Of a DNA stretch of 6,781 nt, positions 1 through 5,984 are shown in pieces. The stretch comes from JBAVVD01 sp049697115. GTDB lineage: Bacteria > Acidobacteriota > Aminicenantia > Aminicenantales > UBA4085. The notes under the pieces were generated by a model. That model was not told where the DNA came from. It was given only the letters and a program-made list of their open reading frames with translations, and did no database searches. The position numbers and the translations under genes are program-made. Every line of letters begins with the position of its first letter. Position 1 is the stretch's first letter. The DNA lies in NCBI GenBank assembly GCA_049697115.1, contig JBAVVD010000034.1, positions 1 to 6,781 on the forward strand, in the 5' to 3' direction.

Positions 1-126
1 GATCGCCCATATTACCGTGTTGCTTGTGGCACTGACTGCCCATCGGTTAGGCTTTTATGATAAAATACGCTACGTGAAATCATTTCTGCCAAACCTTGTT
101 AAATAGGGGGTTTCGTGACGCCCTAT
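1..126 (+). mobile_element. Probable right end of an insertion sequence interrupting the M14 peptidase gene
   Basis: The stretch contains the 3' end of a plus-strand ORF and then a tip-like sequence (about 107-126) bounded by ATAGGG at 103-108 and CCCTAT at 121-126. To the right, the minus-strand M14 frame reads as normal domain sequence up to about PHLDYL (near 128-145). To the left, its last roughly 15 residues do not resemble an M14 C-terminus and the frame soon hits TGA. Only one element end is in the window, so terminal inverted repeats and target-site duplication cannot be checked. The exact boundary is uncertain by about 10 bases, and the family is unknown. Confidence 0.4.
2..106 (+). 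CDS. 3' end of a plus-strand protein gene, probably an IS transposase C-terminus (5' end outside window)
   Basis: An open frame enters from the left edge and runs for 34 codons to a TAG at 104-106. It has no start inside the window. The encoded tail begins IAHITVLLVALTAHRLGFYD and ends in KSFLPNLVK: a hydrophobic helix followed by a basic tail, which looks like real protein rather than a random frame. The stop lies only about 20 bases before the point where the opposing M14 gene regains normal sequence, as expected for a transposase whose stop sits just inside the element's terminal repeat. The stretch is about 45% G+C, lower than the flanking gene. I cannot assign a transposase family from this tail, and it could belong to another kind of gene. 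Thirty-four open codons alone is weak evidence; the position is what makes it credible. Confidence 0.45.
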   Translation: MAHITVLLVALTAHRLGFYDKIRYVKSFLPNLVK

Positions 127-3100
127 CCAGATAATCCAGGTGAGGTTGCCAGCGGGCCGCCCAACGAAAATAGCGGTCGTAGAATTTTTTGTTCGATTCT
201 CTGACCTTTTCATCCGCCTGCATCTCGGAGATGATGAAGCTTCTCAGGTCATCGCCGGCTTCCTTCCATTTCCGGTATATGGGGAGGCTGAGCGCCTTAT
301 AATAGGCGAACCAGCCTCTGGGGATCCAGTAGTCGCGGAAAAGGTAGGGGGAATAATTCGAGAACGGCTGGACCCATTCATGGGAAGGATAGCCGTGGAG
401 GTTGAGGTAGATGTCCGGCTGCCATTTGCTGAAAAGGCCCTTCCGGACGAGCGCTTCAGGCAGAATGGGTTTGGAGGCGCCGATTTGAGAGCCCACATCG
501 ATGCCCAGGGAGCTGTAGCGGCCGGCATGAAGGCTGTGGAAAGGAGTCAGCTTTTGAAGCTCATAGGCCAGGGCGGCGCCGTCGGGATTTTCCATGGGGT
601 GAAGGACAAAGTTGATTTGATCGACGCATTTTTGATACTCCGGGTGGGTGGCTAGAAGCTCGGCGAATTTAAGGATGTAGTTCGTGGAGGAAACTTCGTT
701 GGCGTGTTGACGGCCGCTCATATAGAGAGTGGGCTTGGACATGATTAAGCGAGGCACAGAAACATACTGTCCCATAGGCTTGAAAATTTCCAGGACAGGT
801 ATTTTTCTGTTCTCAAAGGATTCACCGCCGATGTAGGCCTTAATTCCTTTGTAATAGCTGAGCCGGCGGACGACCTCCAGACACATTTCTGGCGAAAGAA
901 TCTGTCCGGTGTCGACCGCACATTCGCCGGGGACCGGGGGCAGCGGAGAGAGGGGATCCAGAGGTTGAAAAAAGGACACGGGAAGGACCTCCTCTTTTTG
1001 CAGGTCCTTGCATTTGATTTGAAGCCCAACGGAATTGAGATTTGGACAGCTGAAGGCGGCAGGGAGAAGCCCCTTGTCGAAGAGTGCCCTGTAAGAGGAA
1101 AGCAGGTCGAGGAGGGCGAGGTATTCTGACTCTTTCTCGAATTCGACTTCCATGAGCACTTTTTCCACCCGGCCTTCAACGCCGTCATACACAAATGCCG
1201 GGAGGCGAATGGATTTTCCTTTCAGGGAAGGGAAGGTGACTTTCCGGCTGTATTCCTCATGCCCCTTTTCTTTCCATTTAATGACCATCTGGGGAACGGC
1301 GGCCTGCCGGTCTTCGAGCACGACTTTCAGCCGGGGCTTTTGGCCTTCCGTGGAGGGATGGATCACAGGGAAGACATTGCCCGGCGCGGATAAGCGCGAC
1401 GTGTCTTCGGGCAGCTCTTCTTCGTCCAGGTCGAGTTCCGTGATTCCCCTCAGGAAGTCAAGGGTGTCGAAATAGAGCTCATCATGCATGGCTTCCAGGG
1501 AGCTTATGATCTCCTCGTCCAATCCCAGCCGGTAATCCGGCTCGCTCACCCAGAGCTCCATTAGAAGCCGTTTGAAATAGGGCTGCTTGGAGAAGGAGGG
1601 CTCGCTTCCCGTCTTTTTCATAATGAACGCATAGAGGGGCTTGAGGATCTCTTGTTGATAGTAGTCCCATATTTTTTCCAGGTCGCAGGGCAGGGACAGG
1701 TCGCAGACGACCTCCGTTCCTTTTTCAAGCCTCAATCCTCCTGTGGTGACTTTGACGGTTCCCCATTCGGGAAGAATGTTGAGGAATGGGATTTCTTTTA
1801 TCCGGGGGGAGAAGCTCTGTTCGCAGACCGCTGCATTTCGACTGTCGTATGCAGTGATCCTGTAAACCGGCTCTTTCTCCGCTTTCATCTCAAAGTCAAT
1901 TTTCTCCAGAGGAATTCCGAGCTCTCCGGCCAGAATCTCATCAACAGGATAGAGCTCCTGAAGCCAGCGGAACGGCTCGGAATAAAACCTTTTGAACCGG
2001 CTCAGGTCCTCCTGTTCTTCCGTAAACTGAATGACCAGGCGGTTGATATTTTTCCCTTTAAGGCGGGGGAGGACCCTTTCGACGAGCCAGAAGAATCCCT
2101 GTTTATATGCGGATAGGACCTCGACCTCAAATTCGGCTTTTGTCTTTGCCGCAAGTAAGCGTTCTATCCGCTCTTTAATTTTTTGTCGGACCGCGGGCGA
2201 TTCGCTCACGGTCAGGCTGATCTTCAGAGGCGCATCGGATTCTTCAAGAGCATTAATCCTTTCCTCTATGATGCGAAGCGCTTCCTCGCCTTCCCATGGA
2301 AATTCCTTTTCCTTCTCAAAGATTGTTTGGCTTTCCTCAAGAGCCGTGCTCCGTATCTTCAGGCTGTCCACTTTAATGGAGTCGGTAAGCCGTCTCTTCA
2401 GTTCTTCTTCGAACTTCGGATTGACGCGGGGCAGGCCGATTTCGACCTGCAAAGATTCGAGTTCTTTGTCCTTGAATTCCTCGATGGTCTTTCTGAAAGT
2501 CTGGATAAAGTAGGCCTCGGCGCTGCCCTTCTCGCCTTTGAGAAATTTTTCCAGGCTCAAAGGCAGGTCGCTGAACTGGGGGCGGCCGTCTGTGTATTCA
2601 TCAAAATAGGGAAATGTGGCGCTGAAATAATCCAGAGTTTTTTCAAGACCGGCCTCGTCGGCGGCGACAAGGGCCAGCGCGTTGGATTCATTAAAGGCTT
2701 TGGGAATGACCTGCACCATTCCCCGCCCATTTTTCAAGGGAGGAATTCTCCATTTCCCCATTTTTAAAAGTTCCTGGGTGAGGCTGTTCGGTCCGATAAG
2801 AATGGGTGCGGTCAGGGACTTTTTATTTTCGATTTCCTCGTCGAGATAGACGATGGGGAAGGAAGCGCCGGCTGTCGAGAGAACCAGCCGGGAGGCCAGA
2901 GAAGAGACGCCTCTTGGACTGCCATTCCGGGGAATGATGATGGCGGAATCCAGGCTGTCCAGGATCCCGTCTTTATCGCTGTCGGCGTATATTCCTTTGG
3001 CCGAGAAAAAGCTGAGAAGGTCAAATTCCTTTCCTGAGGCCTTCGGCCTCCGCGCATCCTTGTAAGAAGGCGTCAGGAGCCTTTTGGGGTATCCCATCCG

Positions 3101-3979
3101 GGGAAGGCTGACCTGCCGGCTGTGTTTCCCGCCGCTGCGGAGGGTGAAAGTCAACTGGGCGCATCCGGGATAGGAGAAGATATCTGTCCGCTGCCCTGTT
3201 GAGTGTTGTCGGCGGAGGGATTCGAGAAGTTCAAAGGCTTTTTCCTGCTCCTTTTCTTCGGTAAAAGAAATCTCGACATGCATGTCTTTGACCTGCCCGG
3301 TATCGAAGGAAAATTTCTTCAGCGCGCCGGGGGCTTTTATTTCCGGAGGAAATTCATAGAGAATGGATTGGATGGCAATATTCAAGGAATGGACTTCTCC
3401 GGCGGCGAAAAATTCCGATAAATCTTTCTCCAGGGAGAAGTATGTGACTCCTTCTTCCCTTCCCCAAATCTCCCAGATATAGGGCCAGCGGAGAAAGAAT
3501 GCCCGGCCGGTTTGAAGGAGGGCTTTATCTGAGCCGGCAACCAGGAGAATTCCCTTTTTATTTTTTACCTTCAGGAGTGAGATGAAACCCTGGTTGGGTG
3601 CGAGGGATGGATAGGAATAATTCTCTTCTTTAAGGATTTTTTTGAGCCGCTTCAGATTCGTCCCGATCCATACGGGAATTTCGAGGCTTTGAAAATCGGA
3701 TATTTCGGATTCCTTTTTCACCAGGAACAAATCCTGGGCAAGGCATTCGAGGTTGGCCCGGGCCGCAATGTCCGCGGCTACTGCGACTTCACAGGCCGTC
3801 GGATTGTCGGGGATGAGAAGGATCAGGGAGACTCGATCAGCCCAGGAATCACCGTCCAGGTCTTTGATTCCCTTGCCGAGAACGAGCAGATTGGAGAGAC
3901 TGGAGACCTCGGCAAAACCCATGAGATGAACCAAAAGCAGAAGGATACAAAAAAAGGTGCCTCTGACTTTAATCTTCAT
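80..3979 (-). CDS. Exported M14-family zinc carboxypeptidase-like protein with large modular N-terminal region; 3' end probably truncated
   Basis: The protein has 1,299 residues from the ATG at 3979, chosen because AAGGAG lies 5 nt upstream; a GTG at 4003 has no such support. The N-terminus is a Sec signal peptide: basic MKIKVRG, then a hydrophobic core ending LMGFA, with likely cleavage before EVSS. Residues about 27-177 and 320-462 form a diverged duplication, each copy opening with an Asp-rich Ca2+-type loop (40-48 and 333-341, the latter DSDKDGILD). Further beta/alpha modules fill about 500-1005. The C-terminal part is an M14 (carboxypeptidase A-like) domain: zinc ligands His1092 and Glu1095 in GRQHANE, NPDG at 1131-1134, and third ligand His1195 in LNLHG. 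M14 enzymes usually remove C-terminal residues from peptides or cleave cell-wall or amide substrates; the substrate here is unknown. The usual catalytic Glu, some 70 residues after the third ligand, is not recognisable, and the last 15 or so residues look foreign, so the product is probably inactive or impaired. It lies 49 nt downstream of the fused kinase gene, apparently in the same operon. Confidence 0.85.
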   Translation of the reverse strand: MKIKVRGTFFCILLLLVHLMGFAEVSSLSNLLVLGKGIKDLDGDSWADRVSLILLIPDNPTACEVAVAADIAARANLECLAQDLFLVKKESEISDFQSLEIPVWIGTNLKRLKKILKEENYSYPSLAPNQGFISLLKVKNKKGILLVAGSDKALLQTGRAFFLRWPYIWEIWGREEGVTYFSLEKDLSEFFAAGEVHSLNIAIQSILYEFPPEIKAPGALKKFSFDTGQVKDMHVEISFTEEKEQEKAFELLESLRRQHSTGQRTDIFSYPGCAQLTFTLRSGGKHSRQVSLPRMGYPKRLLTPSYKDARRPKASGKEFDLLSFFSAKGIYADSDKDGILDSLDSAIIIPRNGSPRGVSSLASRLVLSTAGASFPIVYLDEEIENKKSLTAPILIGPNSLTQELLKMGKWRIPPLKNGRGMVQVIPKAFNESNALALVAADEAGLEKTLDYFSATFPYFDEYTDGRPQFSDLPLSLEKFLKGEKGSAEAYFIQTFRKTIEEFKDKELESLQVEIGLPRVNPKFEEELKRRLTDSIKVDSLKIRSTALEESQTIFEKEKEFPWEGEEALRIIEERINALEESDAPLKISLTVSESPAVRQKIKERIERLLAAKTKAEFEVEVLSAYKQGFFWLVERVLPRLKGKNINRLVIQFTEEQEDLSRFKRFYSEPFRWLQELYPVDEILAGELGIPLEKIDFEMKAEKEPVYRITAYDSRNAAVCEQSFSPRIKEIPFLNILPEWGTVKVTTGGLRLEKGTEVVCDLSLPCDLEKIWDYYQQEILKPLYAFIMKKTGSEPSFSKQPYFKRLLMELWVSEPDYRLGLDEEIISSLEAMHDELYFDTLDFLRGITELDLDEEELPEDTSRLSAPGNVFPVIHPSTEGQKPRLKVVLEDRQAAVPQMVIKWKEKGHEEYSRKVTFPSLKGKSIRLPAFVYDGVEGRVEKVLMEVEFEKESEYLALLDLLSSYRALFDKGLLPAAFSCPNLNSVGLQIKCKDLQKEEVLPVSFFQPLDPLSPLPPVPGECAVDTGQILSPEMCLEVVRRLSYYKGIKAYIGGESFENRKIPVLEIFKPMGQYVSVPRLIMSKPTLYMSGRQHANEVSSTNYILKFAELLATHPEYQKCVDQINFVLHPMENPDGAALAYELQKLTPFHSLHAGRYSSLGIDVGSQIGASKPILPEALVRKGLFSKWQPDIYLNLHGYPSHEWVQPFSNYSPYLFRDYWIPRGWFAYYKALSLPIYRKWKEAGDDLRSFIISEMQADEKVRESNKKFYDRYFRWAARWQPHLDYLDRASRNPLFNKVWQK
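2594..3901 (-). repeat. Internal duplication within the M14 protein: two about 150-residue modules
   Basis: Copy 1 is encoded at about 3901-3449 and copy 2 at about 3022-2594. Both follow the same order: GI followed by an Asp-rich loop (DLDGDSWAD / DSDKDGILD), a hydrophobic strand ending IP (LILLIPDN / AIIIPRN), a helix, an I/V-x-IGxN motif (VWIGTN / ILIGPN), a Leu-rich helix, a G-(F/M)-(I/V) strand, then LLVAGSDKALLQT / LALVAADEAGLEKT and an aromatic FP/WPY ending. The match is seen in protein but not as DNA identity, so the duplication is old. The Asp loops resemble thrombospondin-type-3 or EF-hand-like Ca2+ sites. The rest recalls small Rossmann-like adhesion or carbohydrate-enzyme accessory domains, but that is inference. 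Confidence 0.65.
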
Positions 3980-3984
3980 GTCAT

Positions 3985-3990
3985 CTCCTT
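3985..3990 (-). promoter_or_regulatory. Shine-Dalgarno AAGGAG setting the start of the M14 gene
   Basis: On the minus strand AAGGAG is followed by 5 nt and then the ATG at 3979-3977. This near-perfect ribosome binding site decides for that ATG over the in-frame GTG 24 nt upstream. The ATG also places the basic residues directly before the hydrophobic core, as a signal peptide requires. The 49-nt gap to the upstream stop codon (3980-4028) holds no terminator or clear promoter, so the gene is probably read through from 5807-4029. Confidence 0.75.
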
Positions 3991-4028
3991 TTACTCCATT
4001 CACGCGTCCGAGAGGAGGAATTTTATTC

Positions 4029-5807
4029 TCACCGCACGATCAGGGCCACCGCGACGGCGCCGATCCCATTATGCACACCGATGACAGGTGAGATTTCCTG
4101 GATATAAGCCGGCTTCTGCTGCAGAAAATCCGTCAGATACTCGGCATAGGCCCTCGCCCGTTCAGGATTGTGGGCATGGACGATGGCATAGTTCTCGATG
4201 CCTTCGCCTGTGGAAATTTTCCGGATGATCGCGTTGATTTTTTTCATGTTGCGGCTGCGGCTGAATGATTTTCCCGAGAGGATCACCCTTCCTTCAGCGT
4301 CAAGCGAAACAATAGGTTTCAGATTGATCAGTCGGGCCGCCCATCCTTTGAGGGCACTGACCCGGCCTCCTCGAACCATGTATTTAAGAGTGCGGATGTC
4401 GACGTAGAGGCGGGTTTTTAAAATTTCTCCCTGAATGGCTTCCACAATTTCCTCATGGCGGCGGCCGGCAAGAGCCATATCCGATGCCCTGAGGACCAAG
4501 AATCCCAAAGTTGCGGAAATATTTTTTGAATTGATCACACTGACTTTTTTATTTTCAATCTTCTCGGCCGCTTTCTGGCAGAGGCCGTGAAATCCGGACA
4601 ATTCGGCCGAGAGAGTGATGACAATGAGAGAGTCGTAGTGGTCGGCCAGGAAGGAATAGAGGTTTTCCAGGCTCTTCAGGTCCGGCTGGGCACTCTTGGG
4701 ATGCTCTCTGGATGTTTCTAGAAGGGAATAGAATTGTTCGGGCATAATGGTCACGCGGTCCAGAAAAGTGGTGTTTCCGAAAGTGAGGGGAATGGGGATG
4801 ATGTGGATCTGGCGTTCATCAATGACCTCCTGGGGAAGGTCGCAGGTGGAGTCTGTGACAATGGCGATCTTCGACTTTCGCAAGCAGGCGGCCTCGTATT
4901 GCTTGCGCATATCATCGACTTTGATCTGGACGATTGAGCCATAGTTTTTCAGCCGGAGGAATAGATCGGCCGGACGGTTGGTGTGGACATGGATTCGGGC
5001 TTTTTCCTTTGATCCCGCGACAATGATGGAGTCGCCGTGCTGCCTCAAGTCGTCCTGGATTTGATCGAGATGCATCCTCCGGCCGGTCAGCAGGGCTTCA
5101 GAACAGTAGCGATATTCCGGAATGGAGTTGGACAGATGGACGTGACCTTCTGGGTGAACCCTGGGGATATCTATCAGCGGGAGGCTGTCCAGCGTCCCTT
5201 TTCTGATGAAATGCAGGATGCCTTCCAGAAAATCCACGAATCCCTTGGCGCCGGCGTCCACAACGCCGGCCCTGGCAAGGACCGAGAGCTTTTTTGGCGT
5301 TTCTTTCAGGGATTTTTTAGCGGTTTTAAGGGAACCGGAAAGAAGGTCCACAAAGTCGTTGGTTCGGTCTCTTTTTTTATAGACATCTTCCGCCCATTCG
5401 CGGATGACGGTGAGCATCGTCCCTTCCACCGGAGAGAGAATGGCTCTGTAGGCATATTGGACGGCCCTTTTCACGGATTCGCCGAAAGAAAGAGTCGAGA
5501 GCTTTGTTTCGTGCCCGATTTCCTCGCTTATGCCGTGGACAAATTGAGCGAAGATGATGCCGGAATTGCCCCTGGCTCCGCTGAGGGCAGCGTTGGCGAT
5601 GGAGAGCAAGGTCGTCTTTAACGAGCGGTGAGCGGTCGAGTCCTCGGCGATGGAACGCATGGTGGACGCTAGATTGGTGCCTGTGTCGGCGTCCGGGATG
5701 GGAAAGACATTGATTTTATTCAGATATTCCTGGTCGCGGATGACGGCATTCCCGCCGGCAAGAAAGGCATAATACAGCCTGTTTCCGTTGATGTACCTGA
5801 TTTTCAT
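4029..5807 (-). CDS. FakA-FakB fusion: DAK2/DhaL-type fatty-acid kinase joined to a DegV fatty-acid-binding domain
   Basis: The protein has 592 residues. Residues 1-203 are a DAK2/DhaL nucleotide-binding domain: VFPIPDADTGTN at 34-45 supplies the metal/ATP-binding Asp39 and Asp41, GARGNSG is at 78-84, EGTMLTVI at 128-135, and AGVVDAGAKG at 180-189. Residues about 230-305 match the FakA middle domain, with Cys235 and the HVH of 273-275 in positions where that domain is known to bind zinc. Residues 313-592 are a complete DegV/FakB domain: IVTDSTCD (316-323), LSGFHG (403-408), INSKNISATLG (425-435), the MVRGGRV loop (477-483) and GVHNGIG (577-583). In Firmicutes FakA phosphorylates a fatty acid held by a separate FakB, and the acyl phosphate feeds phospholipid synthesis through PlsX/PlsY. 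Here both are fused, so the protein is predicted to activate exogenous or recycled fatty acids in the cytoplasm. The usual TSQP loop of DegV reads SAQP (372-375). The start matches FakA N-termini but lacks a good ribosome site of its own; it overlaps the leader ORF at 5804-5851. Confidence 0.9.
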   Translation of the reverse strand: MKIRYINGNRLYYAFLAGGNAVIRDQEYLNKINVFPIPDADTGTNLASTMRSIAEDSTAHRSLKTTLLSIANAALSGARGNSGIIFAQFVHGISEEIGHETKLSTLSFGESVKRAVQYAYRAILSPVEGTMLTVIREWAEDVYKKRDRTNDFVDLLSGSLKTAKKSLKETPKKLSVLARAGVVDAGAKGFVDFLEGILHFIRKGTLDSLPLIDIPRVHPEGHVHLSNSIPEYRYCSEALLTGRRMHLDQIQDDLRQHGDSIIVAGSKEKARIHVHTNRPADLFLRLKNYGSIVQIKVDDMRKQYEAACLRKSKIAIVTDSTCDLPQEVIDERQIHIIPIPLTFGNTTFLDRVTIMPEQFYSLLETSREHPKSAQPDLKSLENLYSFLADHYDSLIVITLSAELSGFHGLCQKAAEKIENKKVSVINSKNISATLGFLVLRASDMALAGRRHEEIVEAIQGEILKTRLYVDIRTLKYMVRGGRVSALKGWAARLINLKPIVSLDAEGRVILSGKSFSRSRNMKKINAIIRKISTGEGIENYAIVHAHNPERARAYAEYLTDFLQQKPAYIQEISPVIGVHNGIGAVAVALIVR

Positions 5808-5851
5808 TCGGGAACCCGACCTAAATGCAGAAAATTCAAGCGCCTGCGCAT
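5804..5851 (-). CDS. Putative 15-residue leader ORF, translationally coupled to the FakA-FakB fusion gene
   Basis: The minus strand reads ATG from 5851 and encodes MRRRLNFLHLGRVPE, ending with a TGA (5806-5804) that overlaps the next gene's ATG (5807-5805) as ATGA. GAGG lies at 5858-5861, exactly 6 nt before the leader ATG, whereas the main start is preceded by GGTCGGGTTCCCGA, which has no Shine-Dalgarno. A perfect TATAAT about 50 nt upstream would put the leader near the 5' end of the message. I infer that ribosomes load on the leader and restart at the main gene. The three leading Arg codons (CGC, AGG, CGC) might make translation sensitive to Arg-tRNA supply, but no terminator/antiterminator pair supports classic attenuation. 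So short an ORF could arise by chance; the spacing and the ATGA overlap are the support. Confidence 0.5.
   Translation of the reverse strand: MRRRLNFLHLGRVPE
5808..5819. repeat. 12-bp inverted repeat directly upstream of the FakA-FakB start codon
   Basis: TCGGG-AA-CCCGA is a perfect 5-bp inverted repeat with a 2-nt centre. It abuts the ATG at 5807 and lies inside the last codons of the leader ORF. It could be a protein-binding site or simply codon content; the centre is too short for a good RNA hairpin. No second copy was noticed near the other promoter. Confidence 0.25.
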
Positions 5852-5857
5852 TTTCTT

Positions 5858-5861
5858 CCTC
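5858..5861 (-). promoter_or_regulatory. Shine-Dalgarno GAGG for the leader ORF
   Basis: The minus strand has TTTTGAGGAAGAAAATG, with GAGG 6 nt before the ATG at 5851. It is the only good ribosome binding sequence between the promoter and the fusion gene, and it is too far (about 50 nt) from the main ATG at 5807 to serve it directly. The main frame extended upstream from 5807 has no ATG, GTG or TTG before a TAA at about 5876-5874, so this site cannot serve an N-terminally longer form of the main protein. Confidence 0.55.
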
Positions 5862-5902
5862 AAAAGCTGTGTCTTAAGAAATTCAACCCTTGAGGTATGG
5901 CT

Positions 5903-5931
5903 ATTATACTTCTTTCTCAAAAAATTCGGAA
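5903..5931 (-). promoter_or_regulatory. Probable sigma70-type promoter of the leader / FakA-FakB / M14 operon
   Basis: On the minus strand a perfect TATAAT lies at 5908-5903, with transcription expected to start near 5896. At 17-nt spacing the -35 box would be TTCCGA (5931-5926), only 3 of 6 to consensus, so the promoter may be weak or need an activator. An A/T-rich spacer (AATTTTTTGAGAAAGAAG) precedes the -10. The predicted 5' leader to the FakA-FakB ATG is about 90 nt. The -35 region overlaps the second arm of the upstream terminator. Confidence 0.5.
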
Positions 5932-5952
5932 GAGAGAATCTGGATTTCCGAA
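5919..5952 (-). terminator. Probable intrinsic terminator of the wbqC-family gene
   Basis: On the minus strand TTCGGAA (5952-5946) and TTCCGAA (5931-5925) are perfect 7-bp complements around a 14-nt loop. Six T residues follow directly (5924-5919). It lies 33 nt past the stop codon at 5985, where a terminator for that gene is expected. The stem is short with only three G-C pairs and the loop is large, so termination may be partial. Confidence 0.5.
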
Positions 5953-5984
5953 ACCGGGCGGGCGGATGATAGTCCAATCGAAAA

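Noticed and set aside
1..4. GATC at the very first bases as a Sau3AI-type cloning junction
   Set aside because: A four-base site at the edge is expected often by chance, and the composition change is near 106-126, not at a GATC, so a chimeric-clone explanation is not favoured.
140..655. Long open frame on the plus strand opposite the M14 domain
   Set aside because: It lies antisense to the zinc-ligand region, whose motifs (HANE, NPDG, LHG) prove the minus-strand frame. It is a by-product of G+C-rich codons.
2183..2767. 194-codon plus-strand frame
   Set aside because: Antisense to the M14 protein's modular region, with no recognisable domain.
3036..3050. Perfect 6-bp hairpin (GAGGCC / GGCCTC) inside the M14 gene
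   Set aside because: It encodes ordinary residues of a linker (RRPKA), lacks a T-run on either strand and has no matching copies nearby.
3980..4003. GTG start extending the M14 protein by 8 residues
   Set aside because: The AAGGAG at 3985-3990 fits the ATG at 3979 and would lie inside the coding region if the GTG were used.
3980..4028. Possible CTCCT/AGGAG pairing that would hide the M14 ribosome site
   Set aside because: Only 5 bp across a loop of about 23 nt; too weak to call a structure.
5037..5621. 194-codon plus-strand frame
   Set aside because: Antisense to the DAK2 domain, whose motifs are unambiguous on the minus strand.
5808..5876. In-frame upstream extension of the FakA-FakB protein
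   Set aside because: The frame is open to about 5876 but has no ATG, GTG or TTG, and FakA proteins normally begin at the MKI found at 5807.
5858..5895. CCTCAA / TTGAGG inverted repeat in the operon leader as an attenuator or riboswitch stem
   Set aside because: Six base pairs around a 26-nt loop, no T-run after it, and no known riboswitch core motifs.
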